A stretch of 64,000 nt of DNA, from the NCBI RefSeq assembly GCF_019100565.1, contig NZ_JAHRID010000001.1, forward strand, positions 310,001 through 374,000, read 5' to 3'. The position numbers were made by a program, and so were the translations under genes. This DNA comes from Arsukibacterium indicum (lineage in GTDB: Bacteria; Pseudomonadota; Gammaproteobacteria; Enterobacterales; Alteromonadaceae). Below, piece by piece: positions 38,589-48,189 of the stretch (positions are counted from its first letter, which is position 1; every line of letters begins with the position of its first letter). The notes below the pieces were generated by a model that saw nothing but the letters and a program-made list of their open reading frames with translations, was not told the origin of the DNA and ran no database searches.

Positions 38589-40673
38589 TCACTCGATAAT
38601 TTTCAGGTTTTGCAGTCCGGTATCCAGTTTATGGCGAATTTGCTGCCAATGCTCTGGTTGATCTATTACCCGGGGGGTAATCAGGATAACCAGTTCGGTT
38701 TTGGTTACACTGTCTTTCTGACTGCGAAATAAGGCGCCTATGCCAGGCAAGTCACCAAAAAAAGGCACCTTACTGGTTGATTTATTTGTGTTTTCTGAAA
38801 TCAAGCCACCCAGCATTATGGTTTGGCCACTTTGCGCCAGCACTTCGGTTTTCAGACTACGTTCAAAAATTGCCGGGCTGCCCGCGAGCGTGCCACCATC
38901 AGTAGTGTTTGAAATGCTTTGATCAATTTGCAGTACCACTAATCCCTGAGCATTAATGGTCGGGGTTACTGTCATTCTGACCCCGGTTTTCCGGTACTCT
39001 ACTGTGGTGGTTTCGGTTTCAGTGCCCGGGTTCACCGAAGTGCTGCCCACTGTAGGCACATCTGTGCCGACATTAATATTGGCACTAACGCCGTCACGCA
39101 CCACCAGGCTGGGGTTTGATAACACATTGACGTTGGTTTTCGAAGCCCGTAAGTTCGCCAGAAACTCTTTGCCAACATCCAGATACGATAAACTTAAACC
39201 GCCGAATTCCTGTACGCCAAAAGCACCCTTGGTGCCATAGCCAAAATTACCATTCTGAATAGCAAACTCCAGCCCCATTGACAATTCATCGGTCAGGGTT
39301 ACCTCGGCGATGGTCGCTTCCAGCAGAATTTGTTTAGGCATAATGTCTAACCGGCGGATCATCGGCAGCAGAGTTTGATACTGAATGCCCGACGTATAAA
39401 AAATGATGGTATTTGAGCGCTCATCCACCGTCATGGTCATATTTTCATTACTTACCGTTACCGATGCCTGACGTCCAGCTGTGCCCATACCCTGCTGCTG
39501 ATTGCGTGAGCCGGTATCAGTGGCGCCATCAAATGCACTGGCGGTATCACGGCTCTGATTACCTTGACGGTTACCAGAAGATACAGTCTGGCCTATAAGT
39601 GGTGCAATAGAAGCGCCCAGATCACTGGCCCTGGCAAAACGGGGATGGAATATATAGTAGCGTTTCTGGGCGCCTTCGCTGGGTTTATCAAGCTGTTTTG
39701 CCCAGTAATTTACTCTGTCCAGATAAAAAGGCTCACTGGCAAATAATGCCACGGCACCAATCTGATCCAGTGGCACCATCGAAATGTTAGTTTTCGGGTT
39801 TGGGCCGGTGTCAGCGGGTATACCCTCTGAGGCCAACAAGCGATTCACCTGCTCAATAAACTCTTCCGCTGACAGATAAGTCAAACGCAAAATACCAACA
39901 TTACGGCCACGGTTAGCTGGCATATCCAATAGCTGAATTAAATCCAGCGCACGCAATATTTCATTTCGTTCGGCAGTAATAAACAGCATGTTTTTTTCAA
40001 AATCAGGGGTGATTTTGGCGTTGATTAGCTCGCGTAGCGTTCTTTCCAGGCTGATATTAATACCATACTTTATTGGTACAATTTGCATAATCTGCCCAAC
40101 AACCTGCGGTACATCCTGGTAGGCGCGGCCAATACCTAACACCGTTGAAGCATTATTCTGGGTTTTCGGGTGAATAAAATAGGTGTCTTCGCGCAATGAA
40201 ATCGCGATGTTACTGCTATCTAATAATTGCGCCGTTAACAGAAATAACTCCCTGCTGGAAACAGGCTGTTGCAAATGCAGACTCTGCGGCTGACTTAATG
40301 TGCTGATGCCGTCAGTAATAACATAATTCAGCTTTAGCATGTCGCCCATAACCGCATGAATAAACTGCTCTGTCGGCATTTTATCCGCCGCAAAACTAAT
40401 TTTATTGCTGTCAGACAATCGCAACGCGGCGTCTTGCTGGCTGCTAAGCGTGCGCTGCTCAACATCAAGGCTTTTCAGCGCCTGATAGCCACTGGCCTTA
40501 GCGGCAGCCGGATCTTCGTTCTGCTCTGCCTCATTGTTGTCGGAGCTGCTGTAATTATCGCCGCTGGCAATCCGGGAAGAACTAACACTGTAACTGTCAT
40601 CATGTGACGTCGCACAGCCACCGATAAATAAGCTGGCAGCAATGCATATACTGAGTCTGCTAATTTTTTTCAT
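38589..40673 (-). CDS. gspD: Type II secretion-like secretin (GspD/MshL type), lipoprotein
   Basis: Start at the ATG at 40673 (MKKISRLSICIAASLFIGGCATS); 694 residues. The signal ends in a lipobox (IGGC), so unlike most GspD it is itself a lipoprotein, as are MshL and PilQ-like secretins. A Ser/Asp-rich linker leads to N0/STN-type and two N1/N2-type repeats (~90-330), a loop with Gly/Gln/Ser-rich sequence (~375-405), and the secretin core with ILLEATIAEVTLTDELSMGLEFAI and the C-terminal VPFFGDLPGIGALFRS...TELVILITPRVI signature. It forms the outer-membrane gate. It is the last gene of the secretion operon and is followed 176 nt later by the S-layer-like gene. Confidence 0.92.
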   Translation of the reverse strand: MKKISRLSICIAASLFIGGCATSHDDSYSVSSSRIASGDNYSSSDNNEAEQNEDPAAAKASGYQALKSLDVEQRTLSSQQDAALRLSDSNKISFAADKMPTEQFIHAVMGDMLKLNYVITDGISTLSQPQSLHLQQPVSSRELFLLTAQLLDSSNIAISLREDTYFIHPKTQNNASTVLGIGRAYQDVPQVVGQIMQIVPIKYGINISLERTLRELINAKITPDFEKNMLFITAERNEILRALDLIQLLDMPANRGRNVGILRLTYLSAEEFIEQVNRLLASEGIPADTGPNPKTNISMVPLDQIGAVALFASEPFYLDRVNYWAKQLDKPSEGAQKRYYIFHPRFARASDLGASIAPLIGQTVSSGNRQGNQSRDTASAFDGATDTGSRNQQQGMGTAGRQASVTVSNENMTMTVDERSNTIIFYTSGIQYQTLLPMIRRLDIMPKQILLEATIAEVTLTDELSMGLEFAIQNGNFGYGTKGAFGVQEFGGLSLSYLDVGKEFLANLRASKTNVNVLSNPSLVVRDGVSANINVGTDVPTVGSTSVNPGTETETTTVEYRKTGVRMTVTPTINAQGLVVLQIDQSISNTTDGGTLAGSPAIFERSLKTEVLAQSGQTIMLGGLISENTNKSTSKVPFFGDLPGIGALFRSQKDSVTKTELVILITPRVIDQPEHWQQIRHKLDTGLQNLKIIE

Positions 40674-40692
40674 TGATAAATAAAACTCTGTT

Positions 40693-41190
40693 TTAATACT
40701 CAGAAGAGGCTGAGACCGGGTTAAATAATCGCAACTCAACTTGCTGCGGGCCCCTTACTATCGTAACGTTCCGTTGGCTGACCCCACTAAGCCGGATGTC
40801 ACCGACCTCTTCACCCGCCATTAACCGGACATATTGTACCGGTTGACCATCTGTTTGTAAGGCTAACACTGCAGTGGGCTGCTGCAGCTGATATATCGCC
40901 AGTAGTGCAATATTGGTATTACCAAGCCGGGTGTTATCATAGCCTGCCAATGGGTTGTCCGCCGCAATGTCCGTGGCCACAGCCTGCTCTTCCGGCAGAG
41001 CCCACGCCGCCATCAGCTGCAGCAGTGTATCAGCATTGTAAGGTAAAGCGTTATCTGCCAGCGATATTGCAGACTGATTAAGTTCACGCTGACTGGAATC
41101 GCCTGCCATATATACCGAATTAACAAAATGAACCATGCAAAGTAAGGCTGTGCCAACGACGGTTAATCCAACCGCTTTCTGCTTTGTCAT
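40693..41190 (-). CDS. GspC/PilP-like inner-membrane connector with HR domain
   Basis: A 165-residue protein: one N-terminal TM helix (~8-27), a linker, and a C-terminal homology-region domain (LAIYQLQQPTAVLALQTDGQPVQYVRLMAGEEVGDIRLSGVSQRNVTIVRGPQQVELRLF). This strand pattern is that of the GspC HR/PilP fold that binds the secretin N0 domain. It lacks the C-terminal PDZ domain of typical GspC and the lipobox of PilP. It overlaps the preceding gene by 4 nt. Confidence 0.75.
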   Translation of the reverse strand: MTKQKAVGLTVVGTALLCMVHFVNSVYMAGDSSQRELNQSAISLADNALPYNADTLLQLMAAWALPEEQAVATDIAADNPLAGYDNTRLGNTNIALLAIYQLQQPTAVLALQTDGQPVQYVRLMAGEEVGDIRLSGVSQRNVTIVRGPQQVELRLFNPVSASSEY

Positions 41191-41738
41191 ACGGCCTCCG
41201 ACAAGCGGTAATCTACTTCAAGCAGCAGGTTTAATTCAATCCGGCTACTGCGGTTCAGGTCGCCGCGCCAGGTTGCTCTGATATCTCGTAACAGGGCATG
41301 CGGAAACTGCTGCTCCAGCGCCAAATGCAGTTGCATTATCCTGCTGGCATCGCCTTCAAACCGCAGTGAAATTCTGCCCCGATGAAGATTAAATACCTGA
41401 AGCGGAGTATCAGTGAGCCAATCAAAAAACGTCACTGAGACGTTATGCTCAGCTGCAAGCTGCTGTAATTGCTGTTGCAAGGCTAACCGATACGGGCCAG
41501 AACCTGCCACAACCGGAAACGGGCTTAGCAATGTCTGCACTTGCTGCTGTTGAGTGGCCTGCCACTGTTGCAACAGGTCTTTCTGTTCAAGCAACGCCTG
41601 TGAGCGTTCCAGCCGCTTATTCAGGCCGGCTAATTGCTGCTGCTGCGCCTGTTGTACCTGCTGCAGGGGTAGCAATACAAATTTTATAACCACCAGTACG
41701 ACAACCAGGCTAATCAGCGCGATTTTATTTTGCAGCAT
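41187..41738 (-). CDS. GspM/PilO-like inner-membrane assembly protein
   Basis: Start at the ATG at 41738, which has GGAGG 8 nt upstream; 183 residues. One TM helix (~8-25), a coiled-coil (QQVQQAQQQQLAGLNKRLERSQALLEQKDLLQQWQ), and a C-terminal ferredoxin-like domain (LAAEHNVSVTFFDWLTDTPLQVFNLHRGRISLRFEGDASRIMQLHLALEQQFPHALLRDI) as in PilO/GspM. With the previous gene it would form the inner-membrane platform heterodimer. It overlaps the upstream gene by 14 nt. Confidence 0.8.
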   Translation of the reverse strand: MLQNKIALISLVVVLVVIKFVLLPLQQVQQAQQQQLAGLNKRLERSQALLEQKDLLQQWQATQQQQVQTLLSPFPVVAGSGPYRLALQQQLQQLAAEHNVSVTFFDWLTDTPLQVFNLHRGRISLRFEGDASRIMQLHLALEQQFPHALLRDIRATWRGDLNRSSRIELNLLLEVDYRLSEAV

Positions 41739-42948
41739 GGTCAGCCTCCGGTTGTTCACGACTTGCAACAGAGTCTACAGCAGCAGCCTCTGAAGTACTG
41801 CCGGCAGCGACTGGCTGCTGTGTCATTAGCAGACTGATAACAAAAATGTCTTTGTCACGCTGCCGGCGCACTGATGAATCAAACCGGGCTTCTTCAATAA
41901 GTGCTGAAGATTGCAGCGCTGTTAGTACCGCCGTTGCCTGATTGGCCTGGCCGCGCAATATTATCCGGCTGTTTTCAGTTGTAATATTCTGCAGAGCCAG
42001 GCTGGAATCGTGTTGCAACAGCGGGATAAGCACCTGCCACAAATGCGCACTATAAAACTTATCGGCACGGTGTTGTATCAGTATTTCAGCATCAGTTGCC
42101 GTAGTTTGAAGTTGCTGCTGTAAATCAAGCAAATGTGTTACGTCTGTACCTAACTGACTGATCTGCTGCTGACGCTTATCAATCGCGTACTGATAATAGC
42201 CCGCAACAGCCACGATATAAATCACTGCCACAGCGCTAGCGGCAACTGTCATTGCTTTTAAAGGCAAAGCGCGGCCTGCTACTTTGTTACGCTTAAATAA
42301 TGCCAGCTTCGCCAGTGACGGTAATGTTTTGCCAAGTGCGCTAACCAGATAATCAGCATACCTGTCATCCGGCACCACTTCGCAACGGGCGACATCAGAC
42401 ACGCCATTATTTAGCGTAAAACTACTGAAATCCGGGCAAAAATTACTGATGCGTTGCGACACAGGCACCGCTGCAGCGCAATTCAAAAAATAGCCGGTGA
42501 AAGCGGTTACCTGATACACTTCAGGCGCCGGCGCAACGCTACGGTTTTTTATTGCCTGCCATAACAGCAATGTTTCAGGGATCAGAATGCAATTAAAATC
42601 GACATTTTTTACCATTTCATCAGAAATGACCACCGAGCACACCGTGCGGCTTTGGCCGTCTTCCGGACCAATAAAATGCAGCACATTGGCCTGATGCTGA
42701 AACTCTGTTTTCAGAACTTGTTTCAGTTCAGTTAACTGGGTCACCGGATATTGCTGCACAAATTCCTGATAGTGTAACCGGCTGACAATGATAATCCGGC
42801 CCGGCTTTGCAGTTGCAGCTGCAACCAGCTGATATCTGCCGTTGCGGTACTGAAACTGATGCAGCCCGCTATGCCAGTAGCTGATATTGTTCTGCAACAA
42901 CCAGCGTAAAGGCCGGACAATGTAATTCTCAATCATTCGATGCTGCAT
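41725..42948 (-). CDS. GspL/PilN-like inner-membrane platform protein
   Basis: A 407-residue bitopic protein. The N-terminal ~220 residues are cytoplasmic and may be a degenerate actin-like GspL domain; I see no clear nucleotide motifs. A single TM helix lies at ~230-250 (LKAMTVAASAVAVIYIVAVAGYY), followed by a coiled coil and a PilN/GspL-type ferredoxin-like domain (LIPLLQHDSSLALQNITTENSRIILRGQANQATAVLTALQSSALIEEARFDSSVRR). An Ala/Glu-rich tail ends it. GspL recruits the GspE ATPase; that role is inferred. An alternative start is the ATG at 42936. Confidence 0.72.
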   Translation of the reverse strand: MQHRMIENYIVRPLRWLLQNNISYWHSGLHQFQYRNGRYQLVAAATAKPGRIIIVSRLHYQEFVQQYPVTQLTELKQVLKTEFQHQANVLHFIGPEDGQSRTVCSVVISDEMVKNVDFNCILIPETLLLWQAIKNRSVAPAPEVYQVTAFTGYFLNCAAAVPVSQRISNFCPDFSSFTLNNGVSDVARCEVVPDDRYADYLVSALGKTLPSLAKLALFKRNKVAGRALPLKAMTVAASAVAVIYIVAVAGYYQYAIDKRQQQISQLGTDVTHLLDLQQQLQTTATDAEILIQHRADKFYSAHLWQVLIPLLQHDSSLALQNITTENSRIILRGQANQATAVLTALQSSALIEEARFDSSVRRQRDKDIFVISLLMTQQPVAAGSTSEAAAVDSVASREQPEADHAAK

Positions 42949-43846
42949 TCAACATATCCGTGGGAGTGTTACGCAAACGATATTCGTAAATATCAAATGG
43001 TTGCCGCTGATAAGGCATAAAGCGCAATGTTAATTCGCGACTTAGTCTAACATCGGCATTTTTGACTGTGAAGCCTATTCTGTAGGCAGGGCCAAAGCTG
43101 AAGCGACTAAATTCATCAATCGACATCGCAGTCAGGCTTTCAAATAACTCTGCAGTTAACGTGCCGCTTCGCCGCAAACGGCTCAGCTCCTGTACCTGAT
43201 TCTCTGGCAGGTACAATCGCCACAATGTTTCAGGCTGCTGATTAACATTTACGCCCTGGGTAAAAAAACTTAATAAAGGCGCTAACTGAGCATATAACTG
43301 TGGTGTCACACCCTTAATGAACAATAACTCTTCAGTGTACTGCAATGGTCCGTTGCGTACCGTCACGTTGGAATAATCTGGCTGCTCAGCACCGTCAAGC
43401 CGGGGAGTATTATCCCGGTCCTGCCAGTCAGCCAGTGCTGCGGCGATTTGGTTGCCGAGCGCCTGTGAGCCTGCATGTTGTTCTGTAAAACGTGCTAACA
43501 ACGCTTCATTAGGCATCGCAGCGTTAAGCAAGCCTGACGTGTCGTGAATTGTCAGCTCAACGCCGTGAAACATAAAAGGCGTGCCATAAAAGTTCCAGTC
43601 AGGCGCCTCAGCCAGAATGCCCTGCTCAAGCTGGTAAGGCTGCTGACTTAACATACTGAACAGTATTTCGGCCTCGGCACTTTGCAGGGCCATGGCCGCA
43701 GCAGTATATTGCTGCACGGCCTCTGCCAGTCTGATATGCTGGCGGGCCTGATAATTCATCGACATCAGAATGACACTAAGCAACACACTTAGCAGCAACA
43801 CCTGAATTAACGCTATGCCTCGTTGCGATGAGAAAGCGTGTTTCAT
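42929..43846 (-). CDS. gspK: Type II secretion minor pseudopilin GspK
   Basis: A 305-residue protein with a prepilin-like leader RGIALIQVLLLSVLLSVILMSMNYQARQ; position +5 is not Glu (Gln at that place), as GspK normally lacks Glu5. The large globular part includes LTIHDTSGLLNAAMPNEALLARF and WQDRDNTPRLDGAEQPDY, the D-x-D-N-x-P-R-x-x-G-A-E/D calcium-site pattern of GspK. It caps the pseudopilus tip with I and J. It overlaps gspJ by 4 nt and gspL by 20 nt. Confidence 0.92.
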   Translation of the reverse strand: MKHAFSSQRGIALIQVLLLSVLLSVILMSMNYQARQHIRLAEAVQQYTAAAMALQSAEAEILFSMLSQQPYQLEQGILAEAPDWNFYGTPFMFHGVELTIHDTSGLLNAAMPNEALLARFTEQHAGSQALGNQIAAALADWQDRDNTPRLDGAEQPDYSNVTVRNGPLQYTEELLFIKGVTPQLYAQLAPLLSFFTQGVNVNQQPETLWRLYLPENQVQELSRLRRSGTLTAELFESLTAMSIDEFSRFSFGPAYRIGFTVKNADVRLSRELTLRFMPYQRQPFDIYEYRLRNTPTDMLNAASND

Positions 43847-44538
43847 AGCGGATTCTCTAATTCTTCACGGGAAATATTTAAGCGTGAACGATCAGCTACC
43901 GCAAACTCTAACGTAAAGTCAGCCATTACAATTTTGATTTTTTGCGGATGTAACCGGCGCCTCAGCGCATCATACTCGTCAAACCACTGCGCTTGCGCCG
44001 TTAAACTAACATCGATATTAGCCATGGCTGCCATTCTGACCTCAATGCTTTCCCAGCCATAATAGCTGAAACTAAGCTCAGATAAATCGGTCGATATAAT
44101 CCGGCGTTTGTTGAAGGGTAGCGTTTGATCGGCACTTTTCAGCACAGTATGCTGCAATGAAGCCTCTTCGTATACCAGTTGAAATGTGCCATCAGCATTC
44201 GCTTCCCTAAATACCCGGATAACGGCGGGATAGCCGATATTGAAAATCGGCGAATAAGTAACGGCGGTAAACCCCTCCTCACGCCCCAGAAAATAAAAAG
44301 CCCGGTTGCCCTGATCGGTTACCGCCATTGGCAAGATAGCCTGCATGGCATCGAGCAGTAATTCATTATTGCGGTAATTCTGGTAAGCACGTTCAATATT
44401 TGAAAGATCACGTCGCCACGAATCGGTGTAAAGCTGATATGCGGTGGCCGCCAGCACTAACATGCCGAGCATAATACTCATGGCAATCAGCAGCTCCACT
44501 AAGGTAAAACCGCGTTTTAAAAAGCCGGAGGCAGCCAT
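43843..44538 (-). CDS. gspJ: Type II secretion minor pseudopilin GspJ
   Basis: A 231-residue prepilin with cleavage motif KRGFTLVELLIAMSIM (G-F-T-L-V-E) and a long C-terminal domain with STDLSELSFSYYGWESIEVRM. Size and position between gspI and gspK identify GspJ. It should be cleaved by a prepilin peptidase; none is encoded here, so PilD elsewhere would serve. Confidence 0.9.
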   Translation of the reverse strand: MAASGFLKRGFTLVELLIAMSIMLGMLVLAATAYQLYTDSWRRDLSNIERAYQNYRNNELLLDAMQAILPMAVTDQGNRAFYFLGREEGFTAVTYSPIFNIGYPAVIRVFREANADGTFQLVYEEASLQHTVLKSADQTLPFNKRRIISTDLSELSFSYYGWESIEVRMAAMANIDVSLTAQAQWFDEYDALRRRLHPQKIKIVMADFTLEFAVADRSRLNISREELENPL

Positions 44539-44942
44539 GCCAGCTCCTTAAATTGCAATTGTTCTGTCCGCCCATCGAAACTCAGTTGCAGTTCCACCTG
44601 ATATAGCCGGAAACGCTCGATAGAATCGGCGCCGGAGGACACAGTACCGGCATCAAAGCGCGGCGGCGCAGAGCCAGTTCTGATGACAACAGCCTGCCAC
44701 TGAAAGCTGACATTCTCCAGTGAACCGCTACCAGACAGCGTGTCCTGTGGGTTAGTACGGATTTGCTGCTGAATTGTCAGCGCAATCATCCTGGCGGGCT
44801 GCAGCGTTTTAATTACTTTGCCGGCCTGAGCACTGCTTTGGCGCAACGTCTGGATAGTCACCGCGCTTAAACTCAGCGCAGCGAACAAAATAACGGCTGC
44901 GATTAATACTTCAACCAGCGTAAGCCCGCGACAGTGCTTCAC
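44517..44942 (-). CDS. gspI: Type II secretion minor pseudopilin GspI
   Basis: A 141-residue prepilin with leader KHCRG-LTLVEVLIAAVILFAALSLSAV; the short leader and A-rich helix are typical of GspI. The globular domain includes a short beta sheet ending in LQFKELAWLPP. It overlaps both neighbours and would start the tip complex assembly with J and K. Confidence 0.9.
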   Translation of the reverse strand: MKHCRGLTLVEVLIAAVILFAALSLSAVTIQTLRQSSAQAGKVIKTLQPARMIALTIQQQIRTNPQDTLSGSGSLENVSFQWQAVVIRTGSAPPRFDAGTVSSGADSIERFRLYQVELQLSFDGRTEQLQFKELAWLPPAF

Positions 44943-45325
44943 AGCCGCTCCGCCAGCTCAAGCTGTTGCTCTGTTTTTCTCTTTAACACCTTAATATGCG
45001 TTGCATTTGCATAACCGTTAGCATTAATCATAAGGGCCTGCTGAGGGAAAAACAAAAACTCAAAATTCAGCTCTGTTTTATCTTCACCAACATAACGGAT
45101 CAGTTGTTTGCCATCGAAGCCGAAACGCACGGCCTGGCCTTTTAAAAAGGCGACTTTTGCACTGTCTGCCAGATATTGCTCAAGTTGCTGATATTCTGCT
45201 GCCGCTTTTGCCTTATCAACTTGTTCTATCATTAGCGGTGCCACCAGGCTCAGCATCGTGGTCATAATAGTAATAACCACGAGTAACTCGATAAGCGTGA
45301 AACCTGCCGGTTGCCTGCAGTTCAT
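44939..45325 (-). CDS. gspH: Type II secretion minor pseudopilin GspH
   Basis: A 128-residue prepilin: leader NCRQPAG-FTLIELLVVITIMTTMLSLVAP, then a compact domain (YLADSAKVAFLKGQAVRFGFDGKQLIRY) resembling GspH/FimT. It follows gspF by 6 nt on the same strand and overlaps gspI by 4 nt. Confidence 0.88.
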   Translation of the reverse strand: MNCRQPAGFTLIELLVVITIMTTMLSLVAPLMIEQVDKAKAAAEYQQLEQYLADSAKVAFLKGQAVRFGFDGKQLIRYVGEDKTELNFEFLFFPQQALMINANGYANATHIKVLKRKTEQQLELAERL

Positions 45326-45331
45326 AACGGC

Positions 45332-46534
45332 TTATAAACCCACATCGGTAGCAGAGGTGATGCTCAGCATCATAATAACCACCACCCCGCCGACGATGCC
45401 GCCCATTACCAGGATAAGTAATGGCTCCAGTAAACTGGTAAAACGGGAGACCCAGTCAGTAAACTGGCGCTGACTGCGCTGGGCTATTTCTTTAAATATC
45501 CGCGCCAGCTCGCCACTTTCCTCACCGACACTGAGCAAAGATGCAAAAAAATCCGGAAATAAACGGGTTTGCCGTAATGCCACTGATAGCTGATCGCCAC
45601 GCTTGATTTTACTAATAGCAATCTGCATTTCAGCTCGCAGTTCACTATGTTTGATATTGCCGTTTGCCAGCTCCAGCGCCTGATCGATAGCAACTCCGGC
45701 ATCAAGCATCATCGCCAGACCACCATTAAAGCGGATACGTTCTACCAGCAAAATGGCCGGCTTAAACAGTGGCAAGCGAATAGCCAGCCATTGCCAGCGC
45801 TGCTGTAACACTTTATTTTTCCGATAGTAAAACAGCAGAAAAATGCTAAGCGCAATTGCGCCGAACAACAGTAACTGGTATTGCTGCAACCAGGCTGAAG
45901 ATGACAACAACATCACGGTGTAAAATGGTAAATCCTGTTGTCTTTCAAACATCGTGGCCATATTTGGCACAACGTAATTAAAGATAAACAATACAGAGGC
46001 AACACAAACAAAAAGAATTACCGCAGGATAGGTTAATGCCTGGGATATTTTCTTCTGCAAGTCACGTTTAAAAGCCAAATCTTCCGCTAATTGCCGGAAA
46101 ATAGCTGCCAACCGCCCTGTTTTTTCGCCAATACTTATCAGGTTGATATAGAGTGGATCAAATAAATCATTAAAGCCGGCAAGTACCTGTGATAACTGTT
46201 TACCACTGCGAAGTTCTGTACTGATTTTATTCAGCAACTTCGCTAACGCCGGTTTCTTATTAGCCGACTTTAACAAATCGATGCCTTTATCAATTTTCAG
46301 GCCGGAATCAAGCAGCAGTGACAATTCTGCCGTTAAAAATTCAATATCAGCCAGATCCACCCTGCCTGAGCCGAACATCGCGTCAGCTTGCAATGGTTTT
46401 TCAGGCGCAACCGACTTTAACAAGATCCCCTGCTGGCGGAGGATCTGCTGCGCAGATTCTGCAGTAGCAGCCTCAACTGAGCCCGTCACCCGGGCTCCTG
46501 ACTTATCAAAACCGCTGTATTCAAACACTGCCAT
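45332..46534 (-). CDS. gspF: Type II secretion inner-membrane platform protein GspF
   Basis: A 400-residue polytopic protein: N-terminal AVFEYSGFDKSGARVTGSVEAATAESAQQILRQQGI, two T2SSF domains (~65-190 and ~270-390), three TM segments, and the motifs SIGEKTGRL and SVGEESGEL. It is the platform around which the ATPase turns. The start touches the stop of gspE. Confidence 0.94.
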   Translation of the reverse strand: MAVFEYSGFDKSGARVTGSVEAATAESAQQILRQQGILLKSVAPEKPLQADAMFGSGRVDLADIEFLTAELSLLLDSGLKIDKGIDLLKSANKKPALAKLLNKISTELRSGKQLSQVLAGFNDLFDPLYINLISIGEKTGRLAAIFRQLAEDLAFKRDLQKKISQALTYPAVILFVCVASVLFIFNYVVPNMATMFERQQDLPFYTVMLLSSSAWLQQYQLLLFGAIALSIFLLFYYRKNKVLQQRWQWLAIRLPLFKPAILLVERIRFNGGLAMMLDAGVAIDQALELANGNIKHSELRAEMQIAISKIKRGDQLSVALRQTRLFPDFFASLLSVGEESGELARIFKEIAQRSQRQFTDWVSRFTSLLEPLLILVMGGIVGGVVVIMMLSITSATDVGL

Positions 46535-48189
46535 TATCCGGCAACCCTTAATACTTCTTCAATTGTTGTTGTGCCTTGTAATGCTTTTAGCAAACCATCT
46601 TCAAGTAGCGTTCTGCCACCATGCTTCCGGTTCTGAGCGCGGGCCAGCTGAATAAAGTTCTGATCTTTTGGGATCGCTTTAATTTCATCCGTACATCGCA
46701 AGTATTCGATTATTGCTAACCTTCCCTTGTAACCCGTATGGTTGCAACGCTCACACCCTGCCGCCTGAAACAGGTTTATCTGGCCATGATTTAATGCGGT
46801 TGCATATTGCTGCAATTGGTAACGCTCGCTAAGTGCGGTTGCATCTTCTGCTGGTATTGCACAGTCAGGGCACAGTCTGCGAACCAGGCGCTGCGCGACT
46901 ATAGACACCAGGGCAGCATTGAGTAAAAACTCCTCAACGCCTAAATCAAGCAAACGGGTGTAAGCACTTGGCGCATCGTTAGTGTGCACGGTAGAAAAAA
47001 CCAGATGACCTGTTAATGCCGACTGCATAGCAATGGCAGCCGTTTCTTTATCGCGGATTTCACCGAGCATAATAATGTCTGGATCCTGCCGTACAATACT
47101 ACGCAGACCTGCGGCAAAATCAAAACCGATATCGGACTGCACCTGCACCTGATTTATGCCATCAAGCTGGTACTCAACCGGATCTTCAAGGGTAATAATC
47201 TTCACGCCGGGGGTGTTTAATTTATTTAAAAAGGTATACAAACTGGTTGTCTTACCTGAGCCAGTCGGGCCAGTCAACAGCACCACACCCGCCGTGGTTT
47301 TGATGTCCTGCAGAATTTTTTGTTCAATGTCAGCAGCAATACCAAGCACTTCCATATCGTAACGGATGGCATCCTTGCGTAAAAATCGCATCACCACACT
47401 TTCACCGTCATTCAGCGGCAATGCCGAAACCCGGATATCAAGTTCAATACCACCAATCCGCATTTCAATTTTGCCATCCTGCGGTCTGCGCTTTTCAGCA
47501 ATATCCATATTACTGAGGATTTTGAGCCGGGTGGTCACTGGCAATACCAAAGCGGCGGGGATCGTATCTATATCCTGTAGCACACCATCAATCCTGAACC
47601 GCACTTTGCCCCTACCTTGTGATGGCTCTATGTGCATATCTGAGGCGCGCTGGCGCAATGCTTTAGTAATCAGAGCATTTAGCAGGTTTACGGTAGGCGC
47701 CTCTGACGCCAGCTCCCGCAAGCGGGCCTCTTCCACCGAGGTCAACTCGTCTGAGCGTGCGGTATCTTCCTGCTGCTGGCTCATCGCAGCTAACTTATTA
47801 AACTGCTCAGCACTGGCCATAACCAGTTTGCAATCTACCCCGAGTGCGGTGACGATTTCCTGAGCATCTTTATTCAACGGGGCAATGGTAACAAATTTCC
47901 ATTCAGTCCCGTCAAGAGCGAAAGGCATCCAGCCTTTCTCTGTTAATGAGGCCACCGGCATTGTCTTTGCTTGCTCAGGTAATGTCCAGTCGCTGATATG
48001 TTCATCATTAAGGGTAGGCAACGACAAAAGCTTAGCGTAAAAATCTGGCAGGGTTTCTGAAGATAAACTGCCCATACTAACCAGAATGTGTTCCAGCTGA
48101 CCGCCATATTTACGCTGAAACGCAGATGCCTTTTCTACATCAGCAACACTGACACCAAACGACTGCAGCAACTGAGCAAGATTACTCAT
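46534..48189 (-). CDS. gspE: Type II secretion ATPase GspE
   Basis: A 551-residue secretion ATPase. N1/N2-type domain (~1-140, binds L), then Walker A GPTGSGKT (307-314), Asp box with EDPVEYQLDGINQVQVQ, Walker B DIIMLGEIRD (371-380), His box STVHTNDA, and a tetra-Cys zinc motif (CPDC ... CERCNHTGYKGR). It powers pseudopilus assembly. It overlaps gspG by 4 nt and gspF by 1 nt, and presumably contacts the L-like protein at 41725. Confidence 0.95.
   Translation of the reverse strand: MSNLAQLLQSFGVSVADVEKASAFQRKYGGQLEHILVSMGSLSSETLPDFYAKLLSLPTLNDEHISDWTLPEQAKTMPVASLTEKGWMPFALDGTEWKFVTIAPLNKDAQEIVTALGVDCKLVMASAEQFNKLAAMSQQQEDTARSDELTSVEEARLRELASEAPTVNLLNALITKALRQRASDMHIEPSQGRGKVRFRIDGVLQDIDTIPAALVLPVTTRLKILSNMDIAEKRRPQDGKIEMRIGGIELDIRVSALPLNDGESVVMRFLRKDAIRYDMEVLGIAADIEQKILQDIKTTAGVVLLTGPTGSGKTTSLYTFLNKLNTPGVKIITLEDPVEYQLDGINQVQVQSDIGFDFAAGLRSIVRQDPDIIMLGEIRDKETAAIAMQSALTGHLVFSTVHTNDAPSAYTRLLDLGVEEFLLNAALVSIVAQRLVRRLCPDCAIPAEDATALSERYQLQQYATALNHGQINLFQAAGCERCNHTGYKGRLAIIEYLRCTDEIKAIPKDQNFIQLARAQNRKHGGRTLLEDGLLKALQGTTTIEEVLRVAG

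Noticed and set aside
47366-47863. 165-residue plus-strand frame opposite gspE
   Set aside because: Antisense shadow of the ATPase gene; no recognisable protein features.
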